A DNA stretch of 64,000 nt. It comes from an uncultured beta proteobacterium (GTDB lineage Bacteria; Pseudomonadota; Gammaproteobacteria; Burkholderiales; SG8-41). The position numbers and the translations under genes were made by a program. The DNA lies in NCBI GenBank assembly GCA_903889565.1, contig CAISYC010000022.1, forward strand, positions 1 to 64,000. The letters are read 5' to 3'. The notes under the pieces were generated by a model. The model saw nothing but the letters and a program-made list of their open reading frames with translations. It made no database searches and was not told the DNA's origin. Position 1 is the first letter of the stretch; the number at the start of each line of letters is the position of its first letter. Below, one piece after another: positions 38,931-48,598 of this stretch.

Positions 38931-39583
38931 GCACGCGCATTTCCGGCATCGGCATGACCTCGCAGCGCACGCGCCTGCGCATGATCACGCGGCTGCGCGA
39001 GCAGGGCATTGCCGACGAGGCGGTGCTCAATGTCATGAATGAAATTCCGCGGCATATTTTTGTCGAGGACGCGCTGGCCAGCCGCGCCTATGACGATTGC
39101 GCGCTGCCGATCGGCTTCGGGCAGACGATTTCGCAGCCGTACATCGTCGCCCGCATGTCCGAATTGATCACCGCCGGCCGGCCGCCCGGCAAGGTGCTGG
39201 AGATCGGCACCGGCTGCGGTTATCAGACATCCATCCTCGCGCGCCTGTCGACCGAGGTCTATTCGGTCGAACGCCTTCTGCCCCTGCTGGCCAAGGCGCG
39301 GCGCAATGTGCGCGAGCTGCGCGTGATGAACATCCGCTTCAAGCATGCCGACGGCCATATCGGCATCCCGGAGGCGGCGCCGTTCGACGCCATCATGGTG
39401 ACGGCGGCGGCGACCCATGTGCCCGATGCTTTGAAGCATCAGCTTGCGGTCGGCGGGCGCATGGTTGTGCCGATGGGGACCAACGAACAGCATTTGTGCC
39501 TGATCGAACGCACGCGCACCGGCTTTGCGGAGACGCGGCTGGATGCGGTGAATTTCGTGCCGCTGTTGTCGGGGTTGAGTTGA
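38927..39583 (+). CDS. pcm: Protein-L-isoaspartate O-methyltransferase
   Basis: 218 residues from the ATG at 38927. Seen: [37 protein letters not shown] and the SAM site [18 protein letters not shown]. Starts repair of isoaspartyl residues in aged proteins. Same order as the conserved surE-pcm-nlpD group; coupled to both neighbours. Confidence 0.97.
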   Translation: MSTRISGIGMTSQRTRLRMITRLREQGIADEAVLNVMNEIPRHIFVEDALASRAYDDCALPIGFGQTISQPYIVARMSELITAGRPPGKVLEIGTGCGYQTSILARLSTEVYSVERLLPLLAKARRNVRELRVMNIRFKHADGHIGIPEAAPFDAIMVTAAATHVPDALKHQLAVGGRMVVPMGTNEQHLCLIERTRTGFAETRLDAVNFVPLLSGLS

Positions 39584-40578
39584 TACGTTCGTTTTATCGC
39601 GGCGGGCTGGTCGCGGGCATGGTGCTGGCGGTGTTGCTGGCCGCCGGCTGCGCCTCGACGCATCATCCGGCACCGGTGTCCGATCGCACGCGTGCGCCGA
39701 GTCAGGCGCAGGGCAAACCCGCGGCGACAATCGTGCGCGAGCCGGATACGCGCCCCGACTTCTATACGGTCAAGCGCGGCGACACGCTCTACATGATCGC
39801 GCTCGACAACGGTCTTGATTACAAGGAACTGGCCGAGTGGAACGGCATCGATAATCCGAACGTGATCCGTAGCGGGCAGCAACTGCGTTTGCGCGCGCCG
39901 GCGGCCACGGCGGTCGCCACGCCGCTGAAAGCGGAACCGGCGGTGCAGGGCAGGCCGGTGACGTCTGCGCCAGCAGCAAGCGCCAGCGCGCCGGCGGCGA
40001 ACGCGAACGATGCGGTCAAATCGCAACCCAAGGGCATCAAGCTGCCGTACTCGGATCAGGCACTGGCGCAGCTGTCAGCGCCGGCCGCGGCTGCAGCGCC
40101 CGTGCCGGCGGCGAAGCCGCCGATGGTGGTGGCCGCAGTGCCGAAGGCGGAACCGTCGCGCGTCGAGGATAAGCCCGCCGCGAACGACGACGAAGATGAA
40201 AAAATCGACTGGGGCTGGCCGACGGCGGGCAAGCTGCTGACCAGCTTCAATGAAGCGACCAATCTCAAGGGCATCGGCATCGCCGGCAAGGCCGGGCAGC
40301 CGGTGATCGCGAGCGCGCCGGGCAAAGTGCTCTACAGCGGCGACGGCATCCGCGGATATGGCAAGCTCGTCATCATCAAGCACAACAAGGTTTTTTTGAG
40401 CGTCTACGCGCACAACAGCCTGATCACCGTGAAGGAGGGCCAGACGGTGGTGAAGGGCCAGAAAATCGCCGAAATGGGCAACAGCGATGCCGATCAGGTC
40501 AAACTGCATTTCGAGATCCGGCGTTTCGGCAAGCCGGTCGATCCGATCAAGCTGTTGCCGGCCGACCGGCCGACCTGA
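39580..40578 (+). CDS. nlpD: LysM/M23-domain lipoprotein NlpD
   Basis: 332 residues from a TTG at 39580 that overlaps the pcm stop; this start gives a full lipoprotein signal (GMVLAVLLAAGC, acylated Cys about residue 23). LysM domain 50-95 (FYTVKRGDTLYMIALDNGLDYKELAEWN), an Ala/Pro-rich linker, and a C-terminal M23-like domain (GIGIAGKAGQPVIASAPGKVLYSGD...GNLVII-type core). The domain lacks the usual HxH zinc ligands, as in NlpD, which activates an amidase and does not cut itself. A GC-only palindrome (40582-40596) follows. No rpoS follows. Confidence 0.93.
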   Translation: MIRSFYRGGLVAGMVLAVLLAAGCASTHHPAPVSDRTRAPSQAQGKPAATIVREPDTRPDFYTVKRGDTLYMIALDNGLDYKELAEWNGIDNPNVIRSGQQLRLRAPAATAVATPLKAEPAVQGRPVTSAPAASASAPAANANDAVKSQPKGIKLPYSDQALAQLSAPAAAAAPVPAAKPPMVVAAVPKAEPSRVEDKPAANDDEDEKIDWGWPTAGKLLTSFNEATNLKGIGIAGKAGQPVIASAPGKVLYSGDGIRGYGKLVIIKHNKVFLSVYAHNSLITVKEGQTVVKGQKIAEMGNSDADQVKLHFEIRRFGKPVDPIKLLPADRPT

Positions 40579-40599
40579 TCGCGCGCCGCCGGCGCGGGA

Positions 40600-42558
40600 T
40601 TAAATCCGGAACGCCTTGACCCGTGCCAGCAGTTCGCGTGTTTCGTCGGCCGTGGCCGTCGCGCCGTAACGCAACCGCATATACAACGTGCTGATGGCGT
40701 CGATGCGCTCGCGCAGATCCGGTCGCGCCGCGCCGGCGCGCCGGCAGAAGTCGAGCGGGCCCTCGCTGGGCAGACGCGCCAATCCGCGTTGCGCCAGCGT
40801 CGCGCAGAAGCGCGCATAGGCGGCGGACAACGGATCCGGGCGCTGTGTGCGCAACCGCCACAGCATCAGTGCCCCCACCACCAGGGTGACACCGACCGCG
40901 AGCATGAACATCAGCGTGGCCAGACTCTGCCAGGTGGCGTTGTCGATGCCGACGCGCTGCATGAACTGGCGCTGGCGATCCTGCGTGTATTCGAGCACGA
41001 TCTGGTTCCACGAATACGCCATGGTGTCCCAGGTCATGCGCGCGCGACGCAGCCACGGGTACTCACCGCGCAGTTGCAGCGGCAGCGTTTCGCCTTGCGG
41101 CACGGCGGCGGCGACGCCGGCCTCGACGCGGCTCGGCGATACCGCGGCGGTCGGATCGACGCGCACCCAGCCTTCGTTCTTCAGCCACACCTCGGTCCAC
41201 GCATGCGCGTCGGCCTGGCGCACCGTCAGATAATTGCCGACGTTGTTGATCTCGCCGCCCTGGTAGCCCGTGACAATGCGCGCCGGGATGCCGCCGGCGC
41301 GCATCAGCACGGCGAATGAAGACGCGTAGTGCTCGCAGAAACCGGCGCGCGTCGAAAACAGGAATTCATCGACCGGATTGACGTTGAGCGGCGGCGGCGT
41401 GGTGGTGTAATAAAAATTTTCATTGCGGAATTTCGCCAGCACGGCGGCGACGTAGGCGCGCTCATCGGTAGCCTGATTGCGCATGCTGGCGGCCAGCGCC
41501 GCGGTGCGCGGATTGCTGCGAGGCGGCAGCGCCAGCGCGCGCTGCATCTCGGCCGGCGTCAGCGGCGTGTTGTCGATCCAGTTTGGATACGAGGTCATGT
41601 CGTAACGCAGGCGGTTGCTGACCGCTGAAGGGCTCAGGATCTGGAAATCGGCGGTCAGGCGCGCGGGCGGCGGCGCGCGCGTCGGCAAATCAAGCGCGAA
41701 CAGCCAGCGCCGGCTGTTCGGCTCGACGGTGACGGTGTATTCGGTCGGCGCTCCGGAATACTGCGCTTCGCGATGGCGCTGTCCGGGATCGCGCGAGGCC
41801 GTCCACGTGTAGCCGTCGAAATCCCACATGACCGGTCCGCGCCAGTAGAGTTGTCCGGCCGGCGGCACGCCGGTGCTGAAAGTCGCGCGCAAGGCGATCG
41901 CGTCCGAAGTGATCAGCTTGCTGACGCTGCCCGGCGACATTTCGTCCGACAGGCCGGTGACGCTGGCTGTCGCATCCTGCGGCAGCCCCCACAGCGGACC
42001 CGGCACGCGCGGGAAGAGGACGAACAGCACCAGCATCAGCGGCACCGATTGCAGCAGCAGCATGCCGGCGCTGCGGAACTGATAGCGGTAACCGGGCTGC
42101 CGCAGGCGCAACTGAAAGCCGATCAGGCTTGCCGTGATGACCCACACCACCAGCAGCAGGTAGAGCGCGGTTGGAATGGTCTGCGAGTAGAGAAAATCGG
42201 TGATGACGAGGAAGTAGCACAGGAACACCAGCACCATGGCATCGCGCAACGATGACATTTCCAGCAGCTTCAGCGTCAGCATGATGACCAGCAGCGCCAC
42301 ACCGGAATCGCGGCCGAGCAGACGGCCGTATTGAATATAGATGCCGCCGACGGCACCGCCGGCGATCAGAAACAGCAGCCACTTCGGCGGCAGCTGCAGC
42401 GCATGCCAGGTGATGTAGGCGCGCCATGCCAGCAGGGTGCCTACCAGCAGCGTGATCCACCACGGCAGGCGTTCGACATGCGGTGCGGTCACCAGCGCCA
42501 GCGCGACCAGCAGCCAGCCGACATGCGCCGGATGCAGTCTATCGGTCGTCGCGCGCAT
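40600..42558 (-). CDS. TgpA-type membrane transglutaminase
   Basis: 652 residues from the ATG at 42558, 20 bases inside the preceding gene. N-terminal DUF3488 region with several membrane helices (to about 190), then a periplasmic transglutaminase-like core with Cys in TRAGFCEHYASSF, His in QADAHAWTEVW and Asp in GWVRVDPTAAV, a late membrane helix (LATLMFMLAVGVTLVVGALML) and a cytoplasmic tail. Function in the DUF58/MoxR group is likely cell-envelope related; substrate unknown. Confidence 0.92.
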   Translation of the reverse strand: MRATTDRLHPAHVGWLLVALALVTAPHVERLPWWITLLVGTLLAWRAYITWHALQLPPKWLLFLIAGGAVGGIYIQYGRLLGRDSGVALLVIMLTLKLLEMSSLRDAMVLVFLCYFLVITDFLYSQTIPTALYLLLVVWVITASLIGFQLRLRQPGYRYQFRSAGMLLLQSVPLMLVLFVLFPRVPGPLWGLPQDATASVTGLSDEMSPGSVSKLITSDAIALRATFSTGVPPAGQLYWRGPVMWDFDGYTWTASRDPGQRHREAQYSGAPTEYTVTVEPNSRRWLFALDLPTRAPPPARLTADFQILSPSAVSNRLRYDMTSYPNWIDNTPLTPAEMQRALALPPRSNPRTAALAASMRNQATDERAYVAAVLAKFRNENFYYTTTPPPLNVNPVDEFLFSTRAGFCEHYASSFAVLMRAGGIPARIVTGYQGGEINNVGNYLTVRQADAHAWTEVWLKNEGWVRVDPTAAVSPSRVEAGVAAAVPQGETLPLQLRGEYPWLRRARMTWDTMAYSWNQIVLEYTQDRQRQFMQRVGIDNATWQSLATLMFMLAVGVTLVVGALMLWRLRTQRPDPLSAAYARFCATLAQRGLARLPSEGPLDFCRRAGAARPDLRERIDAISTLYMRLRYGATATADETRELLARVKAFRI

Positions 42559-43615
42559 CGTTCGCCTGCCCCCCCTCAAATTGTGCCAGCGCTTCGAGAC
42601 AGCGATCACGTTGTGCGTCGCCCGGCGCCGGCGGCAGTGTCAGGCCCGGCAAACGCAGGCCGAAACTGATCGCGGCAGCGTGCGCATCGATGACCCAGCG
42701 CGCCAGTCGCGACAGGCGGCCTTCGCTGCCGAGCGACGCCGGCGTGGCGCGCCAGTCGATCCACAATTCAGTGTCGGCGCGGCCGCTGAATTGTTTGGTC
42801 AGCAGGCCCTGATCGCGCGCCGCCGCCTTCCACGCGATGTGCCGCGGCGAATCACCCGGATGATAGGCGCGCAAACCGGCGAAATCCTCCTGCCCGGCGC
42901 CATGCGCGATGCCGAGTCCGTTGTGCGTCTCGGGTTGCGGCAGCGGCACGACCGCCGCTTCGGGGCGCGGATAAACCACGCAGCGCATGTCGAGATCGGC
43001 GTAGGCCCAGGCATGGCAAAGTCCGAGCGGAAAACGCGTGAAGACGGTGAGCCGGCCCGGCCGCAGCAGGCCGCGCCGCTCGGCGGGAATCGGCACATGC
43101 ACACTGGCGCTTTGCCGCGCCGGCACATCGAGATAGACATCGTTTTTGCTGTCGCGGGTGACGCCGATGCTGAAGCGATCGAGCGCGCCCGGGTTGTCGA
43201 AAATCAGCGTGAACTGCGCCTGTTCGCCGCAGAACACCGGCTCGGCACGGCCCGGGCTGATGCGCAGCCGCGCCAGATTGCGAAAGGTATGCAGGATCGA
43301 ATTGACCCCGAGAGCGGCGAGCAGAAAGGTCAGCACGAAGCCGAGGCTCAGACTGTAATTGATCGAGCCGGTCAGCATCAGCAGCAGCGCAATCACATAG
43401 GACATGCCGTAGCGCGAGGGCAGGATGAAAATGCGCCGCTGCGCGAGCACGATGCTGCCGGTTTCCGCGCCGTGCAATTGAAATAGCCAGCGGTCGGCGC
43501 GCCGGCGCACTGCGCGAAACGGCGCGCCGAGCGGATGCAACAGCCGGCGCAAACGCGAAATCTCCGCCGGCGGCTGGTAGGTGTAATAGCTCGGGATGGA
43601 CTGCGGGTTTTCCAC
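42539..43615 (-). CDS. DUF58 membrane protein
   Basis: 358 residues, GTG start at 43615. Two close membrane helices near 70-110 (YVIALLLMLTGSINYSLSLGFVLTFLLAALG) and a soluble region ending in the DUF58 signature GQEDFAGLRAYHPGDSPRHIAWKAAARDQGLLTKQF. Middle gene of a conserved MoxR-DUF58-transglutaminase trio, a VWA-like partner of the ATPase. Confidence 0.92.
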   Translation of the reverse strand: MENPQSIPSYYTYQPPAEISRLRRLLHPLGAPFRAVRRRADRWLFQLHGAETGSIVLAQRRIFILPSRYGMSYVIALLLMLTGSINYSLSLGFVLTFLLAALGVNSILHTFRNLARLRISPGRAEPVFCGEQAQFTLIFDNPGALDRFSIGVTRDSKNDVYLDVPARQSASVHVPIPAERRGLLRPGRLTVFTRFPLGLCHAWAYADLDMRCVVYPRPEAAVVPLPQPETHNGLGIAHGAGQEDFAGLRAYHPGDSPRHIAWKAAARDQGLLTKQFSGRADTELWIDWRATPASLGSEGRLSRLARWVIDAHAAAISFGLRLPGLTLPPAPGDAQRDRCLEALAQFEGGQANDARDDR

Positions 43616-43630
43616 GCGCGGCGGTGGAAG

Positions 43631-44551
43631 CTAGGGGATGGGCACCGCTTCAATCAGCGCTGCTGCCACCGCCGCGCCAGTGAGGCGCGAGTTGTCGCGC
43701 GCGACGTGCAGCCGGTGGCCAACCACGCCCGGCACGATGGCCTGCAGATCTTCGGGCAGCACCTGATTGCGGCCTTCCATCAGCGCCCACGCGCGCGCCG
43801 CGGCCAGCATGGCGAGCGCGGCACGCGGCGACAGACCGCTGACGTAGTCGGGGGACTGGCGGCTGTAATTGATCAACGCCTGCAGATAGTCGAGCAGCGC
43901 GCCCGAGGCATGCACGGCGCGCACCGCTTCCTGCACGGCAGCGAGTTCCTCCGGTTGCAGCGCCGGCGTCAGTTTCGGCAGCAGGTCGCGACGGTCGGCG
44001 CCCTGCAGCAGCGCGCGTTCGGCGCCAGCGTCAGGATAACCGAGCTCGATGCGCATCAAAAAGCGGTCGAGTTGGGATTCCGGCAACGGGAAAGTGCCGA
44101 TCTGGTTCGACGGGTTCTGTGTCGCGATGACAAAAAACGGCTCCGGCAGCGGCCGCGTTTCGCCCTCGGCGGTGACCTGGTGCTCTTCCATCGCCTCGAG
44201 CAATGCGCTTTGGGTTTTTGGTGTCGCGCGGTTGACCTCGTCAGCCAGAATCACCTGCGAAAAGATCGGACCCGGATGGAAACGGAAACGCGCGGTGTCG
44301 CGGTCGTAAATCGAAACGCCAAGAATATCCGCCGGCAGCAGGTCGCTGGTGAACTGGATGCGCTGAAATTGCAGGCCCAGCACCGCGGCCAGCGTATGGG
44401 CGAGGGTAGTCTTGCCCACGCCCGGGATATCCTCGATCAGCAGGTGGCCGCGCGCCAGCAGGCAGGCCACGGCAAGACGGATCTGGCGTTCCTTGCCGAG
44501 GATGACCTGACTGATTTGTTTGACGACGTGGTCGATCTGTTCGCGATGCAT
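43631..44551 (-). CDS. MoxR-family AAA ATPase
   Basis: 306 residues from the ATG at 44551; a start at 44614 lacks support. Walker A EDIPGVGKTTLA, Walker B QVILADEVNRATPKTQSALLEAM, sensor PFFVIATQNPSNQIGTFPLPESQLDRF. Classic MoxR of the DUF58 group; 15 bases before the DUF58 gene. Distinct from the CbbQ-like ATPase at 31868. Confidence 0.94.
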   Translation of the reverse strand: MHREQIDHVVKQISQVILGKERQIRLAVACLLARGHLLIEDIPGVGKTTLAHTLAAVLGLQFQRIQFTSDLLPADILGVSIYDRDTARFRFHPGPIFSQVILADEVNRATPKTQSALLEAMEEHQVTAEGETRPLPEPFFVIATQNPSNQIGTFPLPESQLDRFLMRIELGYPDAGAERALLQGADRRDLLPKLTPALQPEELAAVQEAVRAVHASGALLDYLQALINYSRQSPDYVSGLSPRAALAMLAAARAWALMEGRNQVLPEDLQAIVPGVVGHRLHVARDNSRLTGAAVAAALIEAVPIP

Positions 44552-44606
44552 CGGCGCTATTGTAGCCGGATTGGCCGTGCGCGGCGGCAGCGCGCAGGCG
44601 GCGCCT

Positions 44607-44636
44607 TTGGACATTGCGAATCGCGGCGGCTAATAT
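44607..44636 (+). promoter_or_regulatory. Promoter candidate for the deacetylase-family gene
   Basis: TTGGAC (44607-44612), an 18-base spacer and TAATAT (44631-44636), 25 bases before the GTG start; GGAGG lies between. Confidence 0.4.
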
Positions 44637-44660
44637 GGCAGCAGATATCCGGAGGTTGCA

Positions 44661-45584
44661 GTGACGACCGCATTCATCACACATCCCGACTGCCAATTGC
44701 ACGACATGGGCGCCATGCATCCCGAGTGCCCGCAGCGCCTGCCGGCGGTGCAGGACCAACTGATTGCCTCCGGCCTCGCCGATCACCTGACGCACGTCGA
44801 GGCGCCGCTGGTCACGCGCAAGCAACTGGAGCGCGTGCACGAGGCGTTCTACCTCGATACGGTGGAGGAACTGTCGCCGCAGCGCGGCATCGTTCATCTC
44901 GATCCTGACACCGCGATGTGCCCGGCCACGCTGGCCGCGGCGAAACGCGCGGCCGGCGCGGCGGTGCTGGCGACCGACATGGTGATTGCCGGCGAGGCGG
45001 CAAGCGCCTATTGCAACGTGCGTCCGCCCGGGCATCACGCCGAACGCGGGCGCGCGATGGGCTTCTGCATTTTCAACAGCGTTGCCGTTGCCGCGGCGCA
45101 TGCGCTCGATCATCACGGACTCGAACGCGTGGTTATCGTCGATTTCGACGTTCATCACGGCAACGGCACCGAGGAGATTTTTCGCGATGACCCGCGCGTG
45201 CTGATGGTTTCAACCTTTCAGCACCCGTTTTATCCCTACAGCGGCATCGAGGGGCGCTCCGAGCGGATGGTCAATATTCCGCTGGCTGCCTACAGCGGCG
45301 GCGCCGAGTTTCGCGCCGCCGTCGAGCAATACTGGCTGCCGGCGCTTGAAGCGTTCAAGCCGCAGATGTTTTTTGTTTCCGCCGGTTTCGACGCCCATCG
45401 CGAGGACGACATGGCAAGCCTGCGCCTGGTCGAGGCCGACTACGCCTGGGTCACGCAGCAGATCAAAACGCTCGCTGCGCGCTTTGCGCAAGGGCGCATC
45501 GTGTCGCTGCTGGAAGGCGGCTACAACCTGCATGCGCTGGGCCGCAGCGCCACTGCTCACCTCAAGGTGCTGAGCGGTTTATAG
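44661..45584 (+). CDS. Histone-deacetylase-superfamily amidohydrolase
   Basis: 307 residues, GTG start behind GGAGG. Zinc hydrolase fold: HPECPQRL near the start, RPPGHHAERGRAMGFCIFN (the HH pair), VIVDFDVHHGNGTEEIF (Asp/His zinc ligands), FVSAGFDAHREDDM (third ligand Asp) and LLEGGYNLHAL. In bacteria such enzymes deacetylate small amines such as polyamines, acetoin-pathway proteins or acetylated lysines; the substrate here is unknown. Confidence 0.93.
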   Translation: MTTAFITHPDCQLHDMGAMHPECPQRLPAVQDQLIASGLADHLTHVEAPLVTRKQLERVHEAFYLDTVEELSPQRGIVHLDPDTAMCPATLAAAKRAAGAAVLATDMVIAGEAASAYCNVRPPGHHAERGRAMGFCIFNSVAVAAAHALDHHGLERVVIVDFDVHHGNGTEEIFRDDPRVLMVSTFQHPFYPYSGIEGRSERMVNIPLAAYSGGAEFRAAVEQYWLPALEAFKPQMFFVSAGFDAHREDDMASLRLVEADYAWVTQQIKTLAARFAQGRIVSLLEGGYNLHALGRSATAHLKVLSGL

Positions 45585-45624
45585 TGAGCCGGCTGGTCAC
45601 GCGGCCGGATCCGGCAACGGCCGT

Positions 45625-45993
45625 TCAGGCCGGAATGACGGCAGCAACGACGTTGCGGCCTTCGGCAATCAGGATATTGTAGGTGCGGCAGGCGGCGGGC
45701 GTGTCCATCGCCTCGACACCGATGCGCGCCGCGGCGAGGCCCTGTGACAACGACGGATGCGGGAAGCGCTGGCGCGCGCCACTACCGAGAAGAACGATTT
45801 CCGGCTTGAGCGACAGCAGCAGTTCGAAGTGTGCGGCGGCGAGCTCCTCCCAGCGCGCCGGCCAGTCGAACAGCAGGCGGTCGGCGGTGACGATCACGCT
45901 GGTTTCGTGGCGCGCCTGGTTGATGGCGACGTAGCCCGTGCCATAGCCGGTGAAAAGGTGGCGGCCGGGGGCGTTCTCGAGGTGGAATTTCAT
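45625..45993 (-). CDS. Mth938-like (DUF498) domain protein
   Basis: 122 residues. GYGTGYVAINQ, then a ELLLSLKPEIVLLGSGARQRFPHPSL strand-loop and GVEAMDTPAACRTYNILIAEGRNVVAAVI are the Mth938/NDUFAF3-type fold. The bacterial role is not known. Converges with the deacetylase-family gene. Confidence 0.88.
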   Translation of the reverse strand: MKFHLENAPGRHLFTGYGTGYVAINQARHETSVIVTADRLLFDWPARWEELAAAHFELLLSLKPEIVLLGSGARQRFPHPSLSQGLAAARIGVEAMDTPAACRTYNILIAEGRNVVAAVIPA

Positions 45994-46004
45994 CTGAATC
46001 AGAT

Positions 46005-46033
46005 TTGCCGCAGGATGCGGGCTCGGCTAAAAT
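46005..46033 (+). promoter_or_regulatory. Promoter candidate for alaC-hom-thrC
   Basis: TTGCCG (46005-46010), 17-base spacer, TAAAAT (46028-46033); 51 bases before the alaC ATG. Good sigma-70 fit. Confidence 0.55.
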
Positions 46034-46084
46034 TATATGCTTTTTCACGCCCTTACAAGCGATACGGAACGAAAAGTCGACGCC

Positions 46085-47269
46085 ATGGAAGAGTTTGCCC
46101 GGATTAAACGCCTGCCGCCCTACGTGTTCAACATCACGGGCGAACTGAAGGCCGCTGCACGCAAGCGCGGCGAGGACATCATCGACCTGTCGATGGGCAA
46201 CCCCGACCAGCCGACGCCGCGCCACATTGTCGACAAACTGATCGAAAGCGTGCAGCGCCCCGATACGCACCGCTATTCGGTGTCGAAAGGCATCCCGCGG
46301 CTGCGCCGCGCGATCTGCAACTGGTACAAATCGCGTTACAGCATCGACCTCGACCCGGATTCGGAAGCCATTGTCACGATCGGTTCGAAGGAGGGCATCG
46401 CCCACCTCGCGCTGGCAACCCTCGATCAGGGCGACATCGTGCTGGTGCCAAACCCGAGTTACCCGATCCACATTTACGGCCCGGTCATTGCGGGTGCGGA
46501 TATCCGCCACGTGCCGATGGTGGCCGGCGTCGATTTTTTCGACGAACTCGAACGCGCGATCCGCGATTCCTACCCGAAGCCGAAAATGCTGATCTGCAAT
46601 TTTCCCGGCAATCCGACTACGCAGTGCGTTGACCTTGCGTTTTTCGAGCGGCTGGTGGCGATCGCGCGCGAGCACCACATCTACATCGTGCACGATCTCG
46701 CCTACGCGGACATTGTGTTCGACGGCTATCGCGCGCCGTCGATCATGGAAGTGCCCGGCGCGCGCGACATCGCGGTCGAATTCTTCACGCTGTCGAAGAG
46801 CTACAACATGGCGGGCTGGCGCGTCGGCTGCATGGTCGGCAACCGCGACCTTGTCACTGCGCTGGCGCGCATGAAGAGTTACCACGATTACGGCACCTTT
46901 ACGCCGATCCAGGTGGCATCGATCATCGCGCTCGAAGGTCCGCAGGAATGCGTCGAGGAAGTGCGCGCGATGTATCAGAAGCGCCGCGACGTCATGTGTG
47001 CGGGCCTCCAGGCGGCCGGCTGGCATGTCGAGATTCCGCAGGCGACCATGTATATCTGGGCGAAGATTCCGGAGCCGTACGCGAAGATGGGCTCGCTCGA
47101 GTTTTCGAAAAAACTCCTCAACGAAGCGCGCGTCGCGGTGTCGCCCGGCATCGGCTTTGGCGAATACGGCGACGACCATGTGCGTTTTGCCTTGATCGAG
47201 AATGAGGCGCGTTCGCGGCAGGCGGTGCGCGGCATCAAGGAAATGTTCCGCAAGGACGGATTACTATGA
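46085..47269 (+). CDS. alaC: Alanine-type aminotransferase (AlaC)
   Basis: 394 residues from the ATG at 46085; an ATG at 46037 is within a few bases of the promoter and less likely. PLP class I/II fold: [34 protein letters not shown], and the PLP Lys238 in [14 protein letters not shown]. Transfers amino groups between glutamate and pyruvate. Order alaC-hom-thrC is common in betaproteobacteria and ties it to aspartate-family amino acids. Stop overlaps the hom start by four bases. Confidence 0.93.
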   Translation: MEEFARIKRLPPYVFNITGELKAAARKRGEDIIDLSMGNPDQPTPRHIVDKLIESVQRPDTHRYSVSKGIPRLRRAICNWYKSRYSIDLDPDSEAIVTIGSKEGIAHLALATLDQGDIVLVPNPSYPIHIYGPVIAGADIRHVPMVAGVDFFDELERAIRDSYPKPKMLICNFPGNPTTQCVDLAFFERLVAIAREHHIYIVHDLAYADIVFDGYRAPSIMEVPGARDIAVEFFTLSKSYNMAGWRVGCMVGNRDLVTALARMKSYHDYGTFTPIQVASIIALEGPQECVEEVRAMYQKRRDVMCAGLQAAGWHVEIPQATMYIWAKIPEPYAKMGSLEFSKKLLNEARVAVSPGIGFGEYGDDHVRFALIENEARSRQAVRGIKEMFRKDGLL

Positions 47270-48591
47270 AGTCATTGCGCCCGATCAACGTCGGTTTGCT
47301 CGGTATCGGCACCGTCGGCGGCGGCACTTTCGAAGTGCTCGCGCGCAATCAGGAAGAAATCATGCGCCGCGCCGGGCGTGGCATTGTCATCAGCATGGTC
47401 GCCGACAAAGACGTCAAGCGCGCGCGCAAGCTGGTCGGCAAAGCGGCGAAGGTGACGGACGACGCGTTCAAGGTCGTCAGCAACCCGGATATTGATATCG
47501 TCATCGAGTTGATCGGCGGCACAAAGATTGCACGCGATTTGGTGATGGCCGCGATCAAAAACGGCAAGCATGTCGTCACCGCCAACAAGGCCTTGCTGGC
47601 CAATTACGGCAATGAGATTTTCGCCGCCGCGCGCAAGCACGGCGTGATGGTTGCCTTCGAAGCGGCGGTGGCGGGCGGTATCCCCATCATCAAGGCCTTG
47701 CGCGAAGGCTTGACCGCCAATCGCATCGAGTGGATTGCCGGCATCATCAACGGCACCAGCAACTTCATCCTCTCCGAAATGCGCGACAAGGGTTCGAGTT
47801 TCGACAGCGTGCTGGCGGAGGCGCAGCGCCTGGGTTACGCCGAAGCCGACCCGACCTTCGACATCGAGGGCGTCGATGCCGCGCATAAGCTGACCATCAT
47901 CGCCGCGATCTCGTTCGGTATTCCGATGCGCTTCGAGGATGCCTACACCGAGGGTATTTCGAAACTGACCGCGGCCGATATCCGCTACGCGGAGGAACTC
48001 GGCTACCGCATCAAACTGCTCGGCATCACGCGGCGCACGCCGAAGGGTATCGAGCTTCGCGTGCATCCGACGCTGATCCCGGCGCGGCGCCTGATTGCCA
48101 ATGTCGAGGGCGTGATGAACGCCATCCTCGTCAAGGGCGATGCGGTGGGGCCGACGCTCTACTACGGCGCCGGTGCCGGCGCCTACCCGACGGCATCGGC
48201 AGTGATTGCCGATCTCGTCGATGTGACCCGCATGCACACCGCCGATCCGGAGCACCGCGTGCCGCATCTGGCCTTTCAGCCCGACCGCATGTCGAAGTTG
48301 CCGATTCTGCCCATGTCGGAAGTCGAGACCTCGTACTACCTGCGCATGCGTGTGCACGACAAGCCTGGCGTGCTGGCCGATATCACGCGTATTCTTGCCA
48401 AGAGCGCGATTTCGATCGACGCCATGGTGCAAAAAGAACCTTCGGCGGGCGAGTCGCACGCTGACATCATCATGCTGACGCATTTGACGCTTGAGAAGCG
48501 CATCGACGCGGCCATCGCCAGCATCGAAAAACTCAAAGTCGTGGTCGGCAAGGTCACCCGTATCCGCATGGAGCCGCTCGGCACGAGCTGA
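47266..48591 (+). CDS. hom: Homoserine dehydrogenase
   Basis: 441 residues. Rossmann [18 protein letters not shown], catalytic region [10 protein letters not shown] and [13 protein letters not shown], then [10 protein letters not shown] and [22 protein letters not shown]-terminal ACT domain (about 355-430: [22 protein letters not shown]) suggests feedback control by threonine. Reduces aspartate semialdehyde to homoserine. Confidence 0.96.
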   Translation: MKSLRPINVGLLGIGTVGGGTFEVLARNQEEIMRRAGRGIVISMVADKDVKRARKLVGKAAKVTDDAFKVVSNPDIDIVIELIGGTKIARDLVMAAIKNGKHVVTANKALLANYGNEIFAAARKHGVMVAFEAAVAGGIPIIKALREGLTANRIEWIAGIINGTSNFILSEMRDKGSSFDSVLAEAQRLGYAEADPTFDIEGVDAAHKLTIIAAISFGIPMRFEDAYTEGISKLTAADIRYAEELGYRIKLLGITRRTPKGIELRVHPTLIPARRLIANVEGVMNAILVKGDAVGPTLYYGAGAGAYPTASAVIADLVDVTRMHTADPEHRVPHLAFQPDRMSKLPILPMSEVETSYYLRMRVHDKPGVLADITRILAKSAISIDAMVQKEPSAGESHADIIMLTHLTLEKRIDAAIASIEKLKVVVGKVTRIRMEPLGTS

Positions 48592-48598
48592 TGGTTTT

